This document shows, one piece after another, positions 52,429 to 63,827 of a stretch of DNA of 64,000 nucleotides; position 1 is the first letter of the stretch, and the number at the start of each line of letters is the position of its first letter. The stretch comes from Flavobacterium alvei (lineage in GTDB: Bacteria; Bacteroidota; Bacteroidia; Flavobacteriales; Flavobacteriaceae). Both the position numbers and the translations under genes were made by a program. The stretch is taken from positions 1 through 64,000 of the forward strand of contig NZ_PQVG01000006.1 of NCBI RefSeq assembly GCF_002920895.1, given 5' to 3'. The notes beneath the pieces were generated by a model, which was not told the DNA's origin, did no database searches, and saw only the letters and a program-made list of their open reading frames with translations.

Positions 52429-52773
52429 ATGTCAAAAGAAAAAAAAATGATTACTTCTGAAGAATTTGATTTAGCTGTGCAACTTATTGCTGATTATAAA
52501 TTGCAATTGGATAATCAATTAAAAAAAGTATCAGCTAGAAATCAAAAAATCAATATTCAAGGAGATATAAGAGAAAATACTTTTAGGATACTTCAAAAAT
52601 ATTATCAAATGTATTATGCTATAACCCTTCAATGGGACGATTTAAAAGCTATGGACAGATATCTTTTGGAAACTATTGATTATGAAAAAATAAAATTTCT
52701 AAAAGGATCTGAACGAATGTCTTTGCAACTTCTTAAGAAACTTATGGTATCTCATTCAATTAATTGTCAATAA
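52429..52773 (+). CDS. Hypothetical protein in the polysaccharide locus
   Basis: A 114-residue, Lys/Leu/Gln-rich mostly helical protein, starting at ATG 52429. A TTG three bases earlier is possible. It contains ITSEEFDLAVQLIADYKLQL and a late SMSLQ-like helical end. No membrane segment or enzymatic motif is seen. It sits between the nucleotidyltransferase and UDP-glucose dehydrogenase genes, with larger gaps on both sides (186 and 103 bases). I do not recognise it. Confidence 0.5.
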   Translation: MSKEKKMITSEEFDLAVQLIADYKLQLDNQLKKVSARNQKINIQGDIRENTFRILQKYYQMYYAITLQWDDLKAMDRYLLETIDYEKIKFLKGSERMSLQLLKKLMVSHSINCQ

Positions 52774-52876
52774 ACGAATATAATATATACAATTTTAAAA
52801 TAATTAGACTAGAACTTAAAGTGAGTGGGATATTAAATCTCGGATTCAATTTAGCTTTCTATTTAAAAATATAATA

Positions 52877-54289
52877 ATGAAAATCAAAAATATTTGTTGC
52901 CTAGGAGCAGGCTATGTAGGAGGACCAACTATGTCAGTAATTGCATTGAAATGTCCAGAAATCAAAGTAACCGTAGTCGATTTAAATGAGGCAAGAATTG
53001 CTGCCTGGAATGATGAAAATTTAGATAATTTACCAGTTTACGAACCAAGACTTGCAGAAGTTGTTGGAGAAGCTCGTGGTCGTAATCTTTTTTTTTCGAC
53101 CGATGTAGATAGTGCAATCGATAACGCAGATATGATCTTTATAGCAGTCAACACACCAACTAAAACTTATGGTGAAGGAAAGGGTATGGCGGCTGATCTT
53201 AAATTTGTTGAATTGTGTGCTAGACAAATTGCCAGAATTGCAAAAAACGATAAAATTATTGTTGAAAAATCGACCTTACCTGTTCGTACTGCTGAAACCT
53301 TGCAAACTATTCTCGACAGTACTGGAAATGGGGTGCATTTTGAAGTATTATCAAACCCAGAATTTTTGGCCGAAGGTACCGCTATCGAAGATTTATTCAA
53401 TGCCGATAGAGTATTGATAGGAGGAAAACAAACACCAAAAGGGAAAGAAGCTATTCAATCCTTGGTTGATATTTATGCACATTGGTTGACACCAAAGCAA
53501 ATTTTAACAACAAATGTTTGGTCATCAGAATTATCTAAATTAACTGCAAATGCCTTTTTGGCACAACGTATATCTTCAATAAATGCACTTTCGGCTTTGT
53601 GCGAAGTTACAGAAGCTAATGTTGATGAAGTGGCCAATGCCATAGGAACCGATAGTCGTATTGGACCTAAATTTCTTAAAGCTTCAGTAGGTTTTGGTGG
53701 TTCTTGTTTTCAAAAAGACATTTTAAACTTAGTATATTTGTGCCGTTATTTTAATTTGCCAGAAGTAGCTAATTATTGGGAGCAAGTGATAATTCTAAAC
53801 GATTATCAAAAATATCGTTTTGCTAAAAAAATCATTAGTTCTCTTTTTAACACTGTGAGCGGAAAGAAAATTGCTTTCTTAGGTTGGGCTTTTAAAAAAG
53901 ACACGAATGATACAAGAGAATCGGCAGCAATTTATGTAGCAGAACACCTAATAGAAGATGGTGCAGAAATTCATATATTTGACCCTAAAGTTTCTGAATC
54001 AAAAATTAAAGCAGATATGAGTTATTTATGGGAATTAAATGGTCTTAATGAACAAAAAATAGCTTTAAAATTGGAGCAAATTTTTGTTTATAAATCACCA
54101 GAGGAAGCTTTAAATCAAGCCCATGCTGTAGCTGTATTGACTGAATGGGATGAATTTAAATATTATGATTGGGAAGCAATATATAGTAATATGTACAAAC
54201 CAGCCTTTGTATTTGATGGTCGTAATATTTTAGATGCTGAACAACTACTTACAATTGGTTTTCAGGTAAAAGGGATTGGCAAAGGTTAA
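52877..54289 (+). CDS. ugd: UDP-glucose 6-dehydrogenase, animal-type
   Basis: A 470-residue enzyme converting UDP-glucose to UDP-glucuronate with two NAD+. The N-terminal Rossmann fold has [17 protein letters not shown] (5-21), then [14 protein letters not shown], the catalytic Cys segment [18 protein letters not shown] (about 271-288), and [18 protein letters not shown]. Length and the VGGPTM start match the animal-type branch rather than the shorter bacterial form. UDP-glucuronate would feed acidic sugar units of the polysaccharide. The next gene begins just before this stop codon. Confidence 0.97.
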   Translation: MKIKNICCLGAGYVGGPTMSVIALKCPEIKVTVVDLNEARIAAWNDENLDNLPVYEPRLAEVVGEARGRNLFFSTDVDSAIDNADMIFIAVNTPTKTYGEGKGMAADLKFVELCARQIARIAKNDKIIVEKSTLPVRTAETLQTILDSTGNGVHFEVLSNPEFLAEGTAIEDLFNADRVLIGGKQTPKGKEAIQSLVDIYAHWLTPKQILTTNVWSSELSKLTANAFLAQRISSINALSALCEVTEANVDEVANAIGTDSRIGPKFLKASVGFGGSCFQKDILNLVYLCRYFNLPEVANYWEQVIILNDYQKYRFAKKIISSLFNTVSGKKIAFLGWAFKKDTNDTRESAAIYVAEHLIEDGAEIHIFDPKVSESKIKADMSYLWELNGLNEQKIALKLEQIFVYKSPEEALNQAHAVAVLTEWDEFKYYDWEAIYSNMYKPAFVFDGRNILDAEQLLTIGFQVKGIGKG

Positions 54290-55637
54290 GAGAATCAATT
54301 GTAAAAAAAAAAACTATTTTTTAATTATTTATCTCCATTTCTTGAAAGAAAAACTAACTAAAATTAAACAACACCCAAAGTATGATACCATACTGAATTG
54401 GGGTAAGTTGATTTCTATTACTGGAGGCGCACAAGTTATTGTGCAAGCAGTCAGTTTTTTTAGTGGAATTTTAATTATCCGCTTGTTACCTTTACATGAA
54501 TATGCATTATATACTTTAGCAAATACTATGTTAGGTACAATGACCGTTTTGGCCGATGGAGGAATCTCTACGGGGGTAATTTCACAAGGCGCAAAAGTAT
54601 GGGACGACAAAAAGAAGTTAGGAGTTGTCTTAGCAACTGGATTAGATTTAAGAAGAAAGTTTGCTATCGGAAGTTTATTAATTGCCTCGCCTGTTCTTAT
54701 CTATTTGTTGTTGCATAATGACGCATCTTGGTTAGTTACTTTATTAATAGTGACTTCATTAATTCCTGCTTTTTTTGCAGCCTTGTCCGACACCTTATTA
54801 GAAATAGTACCCAAACTACATCAGGATATTTTACCTTTACAAAAAAACCAAATTGAAGTAGGAGTCGCTAGATTATTGTTAACAGCAATAACCATTTTTA
54901 TTTTCCCTTGGACATTTATAGCCATATTAGCAAGTGGATTACCCCGATTATATGGAAATATTAAATTAAAAAAAATTGCCTTTTCTAGAATTGATTCAAC
55001 ACAAAAACCGAATGCTTTGGTTCGGAATGAGATTTTGTCTGTCGTCAAAAGAATGATGCCCGAAGCAATATTTTTTTGTTTATCTGGGCAAATTACAATC
55101 TGGATTGTTTCTTTATTGGGTACAGTTAGTTCTCTTGCTAGTATTGGTGCTATTGGTCGATTTGGGGTAGTATTGAATTTTTTCGTAGTTATATTTAGTA
55201 CATTAATTGTACCGCGCTTCGCCAAATTAACTATAAATAAGTCTAGTTTAAATAATACAATATTGATTATATTGGCGGGTTGTATTGCGTTAATGGTATT
55301 TGTAATAGCTATGACTAGTATTTTCTCGAATGAATTATTATGGATACTTGGTAAAAAATATAAAAACTTAAATCACGAACTTGTTTTAAGTATAATTTGT
55401 TCAGGTATTTCATTTGTTCAAGTGTGTTTTTTTGGTTTAAACAATAGTAGGGGGTGGGTTATTAATCCTATCCTTTATATATCGGTAACTATTTTGTCAA
55501 TAATTTCATCTGTTATGGTATTTGATGTTTCTACACTAGTAGGTATTCTGTATTTTAACATAGCAGTTACTTCGGTTCAAGCAATTTTATTGGTGTTTTA
55601 TAGTTTTTATAGAGTTAATTTGAATGATTATATGTAA
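54276..55637 (+). CDS. Wzx-type polysaccharide flippase
   Basis: A 453-residue membrane protein with about 12 helices, typical of polysaccharide exporters. It starts [20 protein letters not shown] (about 51-70) and has a long central [15 protein letters not shown] loop. It would flip lipid-linked repeat units across the inner membrane. The exact start is uncertain: the frame opens with TTG 54276, overlapping ugd, while TTG 54342 gives a more ordinary N-terminus. A 297-base gap follows before the next gene. Confidence 0.8.
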   Translation: MAKVKRINCKKKNYFLIIYLHFLKEKLTKIKQHPKYDTILNWGKLISITGGAQVIVQAVSFFSGILIIRLLPLHEYALYTLANTMLGTMTVLADGGISTGVISQGAKVWDDKKKLGVVLATGLDLRRKFAIGSLLIASPVLIYLLLHNDASWLVTLLIVTSLIPAFFAALSDTLLEIVPKLHQDILPLQKNQIEVGVARLLLTAITIFIFPWTFIAILASGLPRLYGNIKLKKIAFSRIDSTQKPNALVRNEILSVVKRMMPEAIFFCLSGQITIWIVSLLGTVSSLASIGAIGRFGVVLNFFVVIFSTLIVPRFAKLTINKSSLNNTILIILAGCIALMVFVIAMTSIFSNELLWILGKKYKNLNHELVLSIICSGISFVQVCFFGLNNSRGWVINPILYISVTILSIISSVMVFDVSTLVGILYFNIAVTSVQAILLVFYSFYRVNLNDYM

Positions 55638-55934
55638 ATAAATTAAAAACATAATATCAAAATATCCTAAAAAGTATGGTTTTGCTAAAAAAGATTCTGA
55701 AACAATTATTAAAAAATAATATGATTATTTTAACTCGAATGTATTAGTTGGTAATTCTGTTTTTTTTGTCTAAAAAGCTACACGAGGTTCATCTTATTGT
55801 CGGCTCATAGTCAGAAAAAATTGAAGATTATATATTTCGCTCCTACTTTAAAAATTATTATTCAAATTTATTAGTGTTGGTTAGATTAGTACATTGTGTT
55901 TTAATAAAAATTGGAGGAAAAATTAAATTAAAAA
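55638..55934. other. Short intergenic stretch in the polysaccharide locus, possible gene remnant
   Basis: 297 bases, AT-rich. Short frames of mixed protein-like composition, broken by stops, occur throughout (for example CTACACGAGGTTCATC near 55780). It could be the remnant of a former locus gene, but nothing could be confirmed. Confidence 0.3.
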
Positions 55935-57044
55935 ATGAGAATTATTTTTATATGTGGCTCAGCCCAACCTGGTAAAGATGGAGTTGGAGATTATACGCGT
56001 CGTTTGTGCGGTATGTTGACTACTATGGGTCATCAAACTAGAATATTAACACTATGTGATAACCATTCTAGTTTATATATAAATGAAATTCAGGAAATTG
56101 AAGGAAATAAAATTGTAGTTTATCGTATTCCTGTATCCAGTTCTACTAAACAACGTTTTATTTGGTCTCAAAATATTTTAAATGATTTTCAACCCGATTG
56201 GATTAGTTTACAATTTGTGCCTTACAGTTTTAATCCGAAGGGATTGCCTTTTTGGTTGCCTTCCTTTTTAAAGAAATTAAAAGGAAATCATAAATGGCAA
56301 ATTATGTTTCATGAATTGTGGATAGGAATGGATTCGGGTGCCACATTTAAGAGTAAATGTATTGGCTTGTTACAAAAGAAAATAGTTTTAAATATTTTAA
56401 AAAATAATAATAGTATAATTAATACCCAAACAGATTTATATCAATCTAAAATACAAGCTTTAGGATATAATGCGCAAATATTGCCTTTGTTTAGTAATAT
56501 TATTAAAAGTGTAGACTCAAATACCAGAACAGTTACAGATGAATTTGAGTTGAGATTTTGTGTTTTTGGAGGTATTCATTATGGAGCACCTGTAGCAAAA
56601 TTTATTGATGAATTAAAACAGGTTTTGTCCTCATCAAAAGAAAAAAGGAAATTAAATTTTATTTTCATCGGAAACTGTGGTGTTGCTATAGAAGAATGGA
56701 AAAAAGTATTCTTGGGCAATCAAGTTAATTTTGAAATTACAGGATTTGTTACCGATTCAGAAATTAGTATGTTGTTGTCAAGTTGTCAATATGGAATTTC
56801 GACAACCCCTTATATATTGAATCAAAAAAGTGGTAGTTTGGCAGCTATGTTTGATCATCAATTGCCCGTTTTATGTGTTGCTAGAAATTGGACAGTTAAA
56901 GGATTTAATCAAGAAAGGTTTTTAAATTTAGTAAATTATCAAAACATAGAATCTATAAATGAGTTTATTAATAGAAAATTTATAGCCTCTAATGAGAATA
57001 ATTTAGAATCTGTAGCAATAAAATTTATAAAGGGATTAAAATAA
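55935..57044 (+). CDS. Glycosyltransferase (GT4/GT-B like)
   Basis: A 369-residue GT-B type enzyme. The N-terminal [20 protein letters not shown] (residues 7-26) is the acceptor-side Rossmann start. The second domain has FGGIHYGAP and [16 protein letters not shown], and ends with [20 protein letters not shown] in place of the usual E-x7-E loop, which is poorly conserved. It would transfer a sugar onto the lipid-linked repeat unit; donor and linkage are unknown. Ten bases separate it from the following acyltransferase. Confidence 0.8.
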   Translation: MRIIFICGSAQPGKDGVGDYTRRLCGMLTTMGHQTRILTLCDNHSSLYINEIQEIEGNKIVVYRIPVSSSTKQRFIWSQNILNDFQPDWISLQFVPYSFNPKGLPFWLPSFLKKLKGNHKWQIMFHELWIGMDSGATFKSKCIGLLQKKIVLNILKNNNSIINTQTDLYQSKIQALGYNAQILPLFSNIIKSVDSNTRTVTDEFELRFCVFGGIHYGAPVAKFIDELKQVLSSSKEKRKLNFIFIGNCGVAIEEWKKVFLGNQVNFEITGFVTDSEISMLLSSCQYGISTTPYILNQKSGSLAAMFDHQLPVLCVARNWTVKGFNQERFLNLVNYQNIESINEFINRKFIASNENNLESVAIKFIKGLK

Positions 57045-57054
57045 GGTATTAATT

Positions 57055-57645
57055 ATGGCTAGTCTAAAATATTTATGGAATAACCGAGTTAAATTTCAAC
57101 TGTTTAGCAAACCTTTTTTTATTAGTTGGGCCAAACGTTTGTTGACCTTTTCAGAATTAATTGAAAATAATAAAAGACGAAAAAAGCTTATTAATGATGG
57201 AGCAATAATATCAGAAACAGCCGAGATTGGAATTGTTAACATTAATGGGAAGAAAGATAATTTATCAATTGATGATTTTAGTACTTTAGGTAGGGTTGAG
57301 ATTGCACTACACGATAAAGTGACTATTGGAAAATATGTTTGTATAAATGATGGAGTGATACTATTAAGTGCTTCTCACGATGTTTCTGATTCATTATGGC
57401 GACATAAAAAAGCACCAATTTCGATTGGAGATTATGCTTGGATAGCAACCAATGCCATCATTTTACCAGGAGTAAGTATTGGTAAGGGAGCAGTAGTAGG
57501 TGCAGGTGCAGTAGTGAGTAAAAATGTAAATGATTATTCAATAGTAACTGGAAATCCTGCAAGAGAAATTGAAAAAAAGAGAATTGACGTTTTGAATTAT
57601 AATCCTTGTGAATTTCTTGCAACTAATAACGCATGGTTAAAATGA
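57055..57645 (+). CDS. Hexapeptide-repeat acyltransferase
   Basis: A 196-residue left-handed beta-helix acyltransferase. Hexapeptide-type turns appear from [20 protein letters not shown] to [20 protein letters not shown], ending VTGNPAREI. The catalytic His lies in LSASHDVSD. It probably O-acetylates a sugar of the polymer. It overlaps the next glycosyltransferase gene by 13 bases. Confidence 0.85.
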   Translation: MASLKYLWNNRVKFQLFSKPFFISWAKRLLTFSELIENNKRRKKLINDGAIISETAEIGIVNINGKKDNLSIDDFSTLGRVEIALHDKVTIGKYVCINDGVILLSASHDVSDSLWRHKKAPISIGDYAWIATNAIILPGVSIGKGAVVGAGAVVSKNVNDYSIVTGNPAREIEKKRIDVLNYNPCEFLATNNAWLK

Positions 57646-58883
57646 TATTGTTTTCACATCCAACATTAAATGCAAACACTAAGGCATTGATTAATGGCTT
57701 ATATAAAAATAAAATTTTATATAAATTATATACTTGTGTTGCTATTTTTCAAGGTCAATTATTACACAAGCTAGGGAATAATTCTAAGTTAAAAGATTTA
57801 AAAAGAAGAAGACTTGAAAAGACTTGGCAAACATTTACCCGATCCAACTCTTTTTTTGAATTTGGACGTATATTGGCTTCAAAGCTGAATATTGAATTTT
57901 TAATAAAACACGAAACAGGCTTTTTTTGTATTGATAAAGTTTATGAGAATCACGATAAATGGGTAGCTAATAATCTGGTTAAAGCTAAAAAAGAAGGGGT
58001 TACGGGGGTGTATGGATACGAAGATGGAGCATTAGCTACTTTTACAAAAGCAAAACAATTAGGCATTAATTGTATTTATGATTTACCTATTGGTTATTGG
58101 AAAAGTGCTCGTTTGTTAATGCAAAAAGAGTTTGATATCAATCCTGATTGGTCAAGTACGCTAACTGGTTTTAGTGATTCTAATGCAAAGTTGGATAAAA
58201 AAGATCAAGAATTAGCCTTGGCAGATGTCATTTTTGTTGCAAGTAGTTTTACTAAGAAAACATTGGAGGAGTATTCAGGTAAATTACCAGAAATAAAAGT
58301 CATACCCTACGGTTTTCCTGACAGTGTGATAAAAAAAGAATATCTACCATTAGTAAATCGAAAGCTTAAAGTATTATTTACAGGTGGTTTGTCTCAACGA
58401 AAAGGACTTTCATATTTATTTGAAGCAGTTGAAGGGTTACAAGATAAATTAGAATTAACAGTGGTGGGACACAAAGCGGTTCCTAATTGTAAAGTATTAA
58501 ATCAAGCTTTAGAAAAACACCAATGGATTCCATCAATGTCACATGATCAAGTATTATCTTGTATGCGAGAACATGATGTTTTTGTTTTTCCTTCACTTTT
58601 TGAAGGTTTTGGTTTGGTGATTACTGAAGCAATGTCACAAGGAGTTCCTGTTATTACAACAGATCGTACGGCTGGACCTGATTTAATCAAAGATGGTGAG
58701 GATGGATGGATTGTACCAGCTGCCTCCTCAATTGCAATAAAACAAGTATTAACTAAAATACTTGAAAATCCAGAACTGGTGAAACAATTTGGGCTTGCGG
58801 CTCAAAGAAAGGCACAAACTAGGCCTTGGTCAGTTTATGGACAAGAAATGGCTGATGCACTTTCTTCAATTAAATTTTTATAA
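57633..58883 (+). CDS. Glycosyltransferase family 4
   Basis: A 416-residue GT-B enzyme. The C-terminal domain carries [20 protein letters not shown] and [20 protein letters not shown], which contains the E-x7-E motif of retaining GT4 enzymes. The first half has [20 protein letters not shown], seen in a branch of polysaccharide transferases. Donor and linkage are unknown. Start at ATG 57633 overlaps the previous gene by 13 bases; a second ATG nine bases in is equally possible. Confidence 0.9.
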   Translation: MVKMILFSHPTLNANTKALINGLYKNKILYKLYTCVAIFQGQLLHKLGNNSKLKDLKRRRLEKTWQTFTRSNSFFEFGRILASKLNIEFLIKHETGFFCIDKVYENHDKWVANNLVKAKKEGVTGVYGYEDGALATFTKAKQLGINCIYDLPIGYWKSARLLMQKEFDINPDWSSTLTGFSDSNAKLDKKDQELALADVIFVASSFTKKTLEEYSGKLPEIKVIPYGFPDSVIKKEYLPLVNRKLKVLFTGGLSQRKGLSYLFEAVEGLQDKLELTVVGHKAVPNCKVLNQALEKHQWIPSMSHDQVLSCMREHDVFVFPSLFEGFGLVITEAMSQGVPVITTDRTAGPDLIKDGEDGWIVPAASSIAIKQVLTKILENPELVKQFGLAAQRKAQTRPWSVYGQEMADALSSIKFL

Positions 58884-58896
58884 TCAACCGAGTTAA

Positions 58897-60222
58897 ATGA
58901 ATATAACGGAAGAAAAAATTTTAAAACCCGCTACGGATAATTCTTTGAAAATAGCCATTTGGTTGTATCTTTTACTTTGGATTTTTGAAGGGGCTTTGCG
59001 TAAATGGATTTTACCTAGTTTGGCTACCCCATTATTAGTAGTACGTGATCCAATTGCTATTTATATAATAATTAGAGCTTTATATTTGAATTATAAATTT
59101 TTAAATACTTATACTGTTGCAGGGGTGATATTTACCTTATTTGGATTAGCAATTACTTTAACCTTTGGACATGGTAATCTTTTTGTAGGTCTTTATGGTG
59201 CTAGGATTATGTTGCTTCATTTCCCCTTGATTTTTATAATTGGGCAAGTTTTTACAAAAGAGGATGTGCTCAAAATGGGGAGATTTCTTTTAGTGATGAA
59301 TATTTTGATGACCTTAGTGGTTTATTTTCAATATATAAGTCCCCAAACTGCTTTTATTAATATTGGAATTGGCGGAGAGGGGAGTGCGGGATTTTCTGGA
59401 GCAATGGGATATAGCAGACCACCTGGTACATTTTCATTTACTTCAGGTTTGGTCATTTTTTATGCAGCTGTTTCTGTTTTTGTTTTTTATTTTTGGTTGT
59501 CTAAAGATTATTGCTCTAAAATTTTATTATACACAAGTACAATAACTTTGATAATTGCTTTGCCTTTAACCATCAGCCGTGGTGCGGTAGTTGGAGTTCT
59601 TATTGTTGGTTTATTTGCAATAATTGCATCGGTTACTACTTTCAAAATGGTATTTAAGTTAGTTTTTATCGGTGTTGTTTTTTATTTTTTAATAATTATT
59701 TTACAGCAATATTCAACCATATTTAGCTTGAGTACAGAAGTGTTTATGCATCGTGTTGATGCGGCAAACAAATCTACTGCCGGAGGTGGATTTAAAGACT
59801 CTATTGGTTTAAGAATGCTAAACGATTTAATTGATCCCATTGTCAACCTATTTAAGCAACCTTTGTTCGTAGGAAATTTGGGTATGGGAACAAATGCTGG
59901 TGCTCAAATGTTATCTGGTAAAATAAAATTTCTTGTTGCAGAAGGCGAGTTTGGTCGTTTAGCAGGCGAACAAGGAATTGTTTTTGGTGGAGGACTAATC
60001 GTTTTGCGTATTTTTTTAGCCATTAGTATTGCGATTAAGTCTTTAAGATTACCAAAAGAAGAAAAAATCCTTCCTTTTATAATTTGTGGATCTGCTTGTG
60101 TGGCAATAATTCAGGGGCAATGGGCTCAGCCTAGTATTTTGGGTTACTCAATCATTATGGCAGGTTTGGTTATGGCTAGTTTAAAAAAAGATGAAATTCC
60201 ACTTCAAAAAAATATTTTATGA
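58897..60222 (+). CDS. Wzy/O-antigen-ligase-like polysaccharide polymerase
   Basis: A 441-residue protein with about 10-11 membrane helices and one long periplasmic loop (about 300-360, with AANKSTAGGGFKDSIGLRML). RPPGTFSFTSGLVIF and PLTISRGAVVGVLIVGLFAI are typical of the O-antigen ligase/Wzy superfamily. In a Wzx/Wzy-type locus this is the likely repeat-unit polymerase. It overlaps the next gene by an ATGA. Confidence 0.85.
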   Translation: MNITEEKILKPATDNSLKIAIWLYLLLWIFEGALRKWILPSLATPLLVVRDPIAIYIIIRALYLNYKFLNTYTVAGVIFTLFGLAITLTFGHGNLFVGLYGARIMLLHFPLIFIIGQVFTKEDVLKMGRFLLVMNILMTLVVYFQYISPQTAFINIGIGGEGSAGFSGAMGYSRPPGTFSFTSGLVIFYAAVSVFVFYFWLSKDYCSKILLYTSTITLIIALPLTISRGAVVGVLIVGLFAIIASVTTFKMVFKLVFIGVVFYFLIIILQQYSTIFSLSTEVFMHRVDAANKSTAGGGFKDSIGLRMLNDLIDPIVNLFKQPLFVGNLGMGTNAGAQMLSGKIKFLVAEGEFGRLAGEQGIVFGGGLIVLRIFLAISIAIKSLRLPKEEKILPFIICGSACVAIIQGQWAQPSILGYSIIMAGLVMASLKKDEIPLQKNIL

Positions 60223-61358
60223 TTTCTAAAATAATTTTAATTGGTAATTATAAGCCTGATAAGCAATTTAGTATGTATATTTTTGAGGTGTTGATGGCGG
60301 AGGGATATGCGAAATCTAAATTTAAAGTAGATGTGATTCGTCCCAATGAAATATTTGGGAAGCTTGGTTTTATTAGCTCAAGTCTATTCAAATGGTTGGG
60401 GTATATTGATAAATTTCTTTTATTTCCGGTTAAACTTTTGTGCATTAGAAGTTTGAATTTTGTTTTATCTAGAAAAGTAGCCTACCATATTTGCGATCAT
60501 TCCAATGCCTTTTATCTTCATTTTTTACCCAAATCAAAGACAATAATAACTTGTCATGATGTTTTAGCAATACGGGCTGGTCTTGGATTTACAGATACCT
60601 ATTGCTCTGCAACAAAATCAGGTAGAGTTTTGCAAAAAATAATTTTAAATGCCTTGTCTGGAGCTAAAAAAATGGCAGCAGTTTCTAAATTTACATTAAA
60701 TCAATTAAAAGGTATTGATACTAAGTCAGATAAAATCAAAAATTGGATATACATTCATAATGCTTTGTCTGAAAAATTCATTCCTTTGTTAAAAGATCAA
60801 ATTCGAGCAGAGCTCAGTAAGTATCAACAGCTAATAGACAAAACAATTATATTGCATGTTGGTTCGGATTTGGAGCGCAAAAACAGAAAATTATTAATCA
60901 ATATGATTTATGAGCTGCAAAACAATTGGGATGGAATTTTAGTTTTAGCTGGTGAAGCATTAAATGAGGATTTACTTGAATTAATTCAAACATTAAAAGT
61001 TTCAGATCGAGTTTTACAAATTAACAATCCTACTAATATAGAAATCATAGCATTATATTCTATGTGCGAAGCTATGATTTTTCCATCCTATTCAGAGGGA
61101 TTTGGGTGGCCTATAATCGAAGCTCAAGCTTGTGGAGCACCTGTTATTACTAGTAATAAAGCTCCTATGATGAATGAAGTGGGTGGAAATGCAGCATTAT
61201 ATGCAGATCCAGACGATGCACACTCTTTTGCAAATCAATTTCTGAAACTGAAAGATAAAAAGTTTAGAAATGAAATCGTTAGACTAGGTTTTGAAAATGC
61301 AAAAAGGTTTGATTTTGATAATACGATTCAGCAATATATTGAATTAATAAATAAATAA
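60219..61358 (+). CDS. Glycosyltransferase family 4
   Basis: A 379-residue GT-B enzyme. The C-terminal domain has LHVGSDLERKNRKLLINMIY and FPSYSEGFGWPIIEAQACGA (E-x7-E). The middle has TCHDVLAIRAGLG, typical of family GT4 transferases. It is translationally coupled to the preceding polymerase gene and followed two bases later by an acyltransferase. Donor unknown. Confidence 0.9.
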   Translation: MISKIILIGNYKPDKQFSMYIFEVLMAEGYAKSKFKVDVIRPNEIFGKLGFISSSLFKWLGYIDKFLLFPVKLLCIRSLNFVLSRKVAYHICDHSNAFYLHFLPKSKTIITCHDVLAIRAGLGFTDTYCSATKSGRVLQKIILNALSGAKKMAAVSKFTLNQLKGIDTKSDKIKNWIYIHNALSEKFIPLLKDQIRAELSKYQQLIDKTIILHVGSDLERKNRKLLINMIYELQNNWDGILVLAGEALNEDLLELIQTLKVSDRVLQINNPTNIEIIALYSMCEAMIFPSYSEGFGWPIIEAQACGAPVITSNKAPMMNEVGGNAALYADPDDAHSFANQFLKLKDKKFRNEIVRLGFENAKRFDFDNTIQQYIELINK

Positions 61359-61360
61359 TT

Positions 61361-62026
61361 ATGGTATTTTTAAAATTGATAACCGTTTTATTACCATGGC
61401 CATTAAAGCGATGGGTATTAATCCATTTTTTTAAATACGAAATTCATCCATCGGCTAGAATTGGGCTTTCTTGGATTTATCCAAAAAAATTGATTATGGA
61501 TTTGAATTCGAGTATTGGACATTTTAATGTAGCTGTACATTTAGATCTTATATCAATTGGAAATCAATCTACAATAGCAAGAAGTAACTGGATTACAGGA
61601 TTTCCTACTAATACTAATTCCAAGCATTTTTCTCATCAAAATGAGCGTAAATCAAGTTTAATTATCGGACAGCACTCTTCCATTACAAAAAAGCACCATA
61701 TCGATTGTACCAATGTAATTCAAATTGGTAATTTTGTCACAATTGCAGGTTATTCGAGTCAATTATTGACACATTCCATTAATATCGAATTAAATATTCA
61801 AGATAGTCATCCTATAACCATTGGAGATTATTGCTTTGTTGGCACAGCATCAACTATTTTAGGAGGTGCAATTTTACCTCCTTATTGTGTACTTGGAGCC
61901 AGCTCATTATTAAATAAAGCCTTTACAATTCCTTACAGATTGTATGGTGGAAATCCAGCTCGAGAAATTAAAGAATTGTCAAAAGATTATAAATATTTTA
62001 CTAGAGAAGTAGGCTTTGTTTTTTAA
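61361..62026 (+). CDS. Hexapeptide-repeat acyltransferase
   Basis: A 221-residue left-handed beta-helix protein. PITIGDYCFVGTASTILGG and LPPYCVLGASSLLNKAF are hexapeptide turns and YGGNPAREI is the family end. It has a longer N-terminal region (WPLKRWVLIHFFKYEIHPSA) that may attach to the membrane. Likely O-acetylation of the polymer. It is packed two bases after the preceding gene. Confidence 0.8.
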   Translation: MVFLKLITVLLPWPLKRWVLIHFFKYEIHPSARIGLSWIYPKKLIMDLNSSIGHFNVAVHLDLISIGNQSTIARSNWITGFPTNTNSKHFSHQNERKSSLIIGQHSSITKKHHIDCTNVIQIGNFVTIAGYSSQLLTHSINIELNIQDSHPITIGDYCFVGTASTILGGAILPPYCVLGASSLLNKAFTIPYRLYGGNPAREIKELSKDYKYFTREVGFVF

Positions 62027-62071
62027 ATATAAAACACAAAATAATAATTGATTAAAGAACTTAATAAAAAA

Positions 62072-63151
62072 ATGAAAGTAATTCATTACATAGCCAGTAT
62101 CGATAAAAGAGGTGGAGGAACAACAGAATATATGCGTTTGTTGAGTAAATCATTCAATAAGAATACCTCATTTAGTATCGCTACAGGAGTTTCTAAAGAT
62201 CCAATATATATAGAAGAAATTCCTGTTAAGTTTTTTAATAATAGTTTGTTACATTGGTTTGCTTTACTTAAAGAATTTCGTGTTTTTCTTCAAAATGAAA
62301 GACCAGATATTGTTCATATTAATGGAATTTGGAGCCCTCAAAACTGGGGTTTTCAAAAAGTGGCTCAAGAATTAGCAATTAAAGTAATTGTTTCTCCTCA
62401 CGGTATGTTGGAACCTTGGATTCTGGCTCATAACCCATTAAAAAAGAAAATAGCACTATTTTTATATCAAAAAAAAGCCATACAAAAATCAGTTTGTCTT
62501 CATGCAACCGCTAAAATGGAAGCAGAAAATATTAAAGCATTAGGTTTCAAAAATCCAATCTACATTATTCCAAATGGCATTGATTTAAATGATGTGAAAG
62601 GAATTAAAACTCATTATGGAACTAAGAAGATGGTGTTTCTGTCTCGAATTCATCCTAAAAAAGGAATTGAATTATTAGTCGATGCTTGGAGAAATTCTAA
62701 TACCCTGGGTTGGACTCTTGAAATTGCTGGAAATGGAGATGAAGATTACATATCAAGTTTAACTCAAAGTGTTCAGGATTTAAATAATGTACATTTTGTT
62801 GGATCCAAATACGGTGAAGATAAATGGGATTTTTTAAGATCGGCGGATGTAATGGTGCTTCCCACATATAGTGAAAATTTTGGGATTGTTGTTGCCGAAG
62901 CTCTAGCAGTAGGAGTTCCTGTAATAACAACTCAAGGAACACCTTGGGAAGATTTAGAAGTACATCAATGTGGTTGGTGGATAAACTTATCGGTATTAAA
63001 TTTACAAAAAATCATTGAAAAAGTAACCCATACATCGGTTGATGAATTGAAAAATATGGGAATTCAAGGAAGAAGGCTAGTTTCTGAAAAGTATGAAATG
63101 AAAGTGGTGGCAAAAGAAATAATCGATTTATATCAAAAAGTTCTTAATTAA
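62072..63151 (+). CDS. Glycosyltransferase family 4
   Basis: A 359-residue GT-B enzyme. It starts at ATG 62072 (MKVIHYIASIDKRGGGTTEY), preferred over an upstream TTG at 62048. Motifs are VHINGIWSPQNW, IVSPHGMLEPW, VFLSRIHPKKGIELLVDAW and LPTYSENFGIVVAEALAVGV (E-x7-E). This branch often adds sugars early in colanic-acid-like units. Donor unknown. It is followed by a WcaF-type acetyltransferase. Confidence 0.92.
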   Translation: MKVIHYIASIDKRGGGTTEYMRLLSKSFNKNTSFSIATGVSKDPIYIEEIPVKFFNNSLLHWFALLKEFRVFLQNERPDIVHINGIWSPQNWGFQKVAQELAIKVIVSPHGMLEPWILAHNPLKKKIALFLYQKKAIQKSVCLHATAKMEAENIKALGFKNPIYIIPNGIDLNDVKGIKTHYGTKKMVFLSRIHPKKGIELLVDAWRNSNTLGWTLEIAGNGDEDYISSLTQSVQDLNNVHFVGSKYGEDKWDFLRSADVMVLPTYSENFGIVVAEALAVGVPVITTQGTPWEDLEVHQCGWWINLSVLNLQKIIEKVTHTSVDELKNMGIQGRRLVSEKYEMKVVAKEIIDLYQKVLN

Positions 63152-63175
63152 AAATAACAACTAATATCTAATACA

Positions 63176-63721
63176 TTGGACTTATCTACTTACAATCATT
63201 CCTTTAGTTTAAAAAATAAAATTTTAAGATTAGTATGGAATTGTATCCGTTTAATTTTATTTAGACCTTTTGCTTCTCGGCTGTTTAAAAAATGGCGTGT
63301 TTTAGTTTTAAAGTGTTTTGGAGCAAAAATAGATTGGTCTTCTCATATTTATGCCTCTGTAAAAATATGGGCTCCTTGGAATTTAGAAATAGGTAAAAAT
63401 TCAAGTTTAGGACCTACAGTAGATTGTTACAATCAGGGTAGAATTAGTATTGGTGACAATACAGTAATTTCGCAAAAGACATATTTATGTGCATCGACTC
63501 ATGATTATTCCCAAAAAGATTTTCCATTGATATTAAAACCAATTTCGATTGGAAATGGAGTTTGGATTGCCGCTGATGCTTTCATAGGTCCTGGAGTTAG
63601 TATTGAGAATAATGCAGTCATAGCAGCACGTGCTGTTGTCATCAAAAAGGTGGAAGAAAATACCGTAGTAGGAGGGAATCCTGCAAAAACTATTAAGCTA
63701 AATAGACAACTTGAATTATAA
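63176..63721 (+). CDS. WcaF-type colanic acid acetyltransferase homologue
   Basis: A 181-residue hexapeptide acetyltransferase. Its start MDLSTYNHSF uses a TTG codon and agrees with the MDLS start of WcaF. Motifs are VKIWAPWNLEIGKNSSLGP, YLCASTHDYSQKDFPL (catalytic His), PISIGNGVWIAADAFIGPGV and VVGGNPAKTI. WcaF acetylates a fucose of colanic acid in enterobacteria; here the acceptor sugar is unknown. It lies 24 bases after a glycosyltransferase gene. Confidence 0.9.
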   Translation: MDLSTYNHSFSLKNKILRLVWNCIRLILFRPFASRLFKKWRVLVLKCFGAKIDWSSHIYASVKIWAPWNLEIGKNSSLGPTVDCYNQGRISIGDNTVISQKTYLCASTHDYSQKDFPLILKPISIGNGVWIAADAFIGPGVSIENNAVIAARAVVIKKVEENTVVGGNPAKTIKLNRQLEL

Positions 63722-63827
63722 ATTAATTTATTATAATCTAGTACTTTTTTACTTAAGAGAGTTTAATATAAATAATGGAAATTTGAATTAATCAAAATCA
63801 AAGGGTTTAATAAATAATTCTATAAGA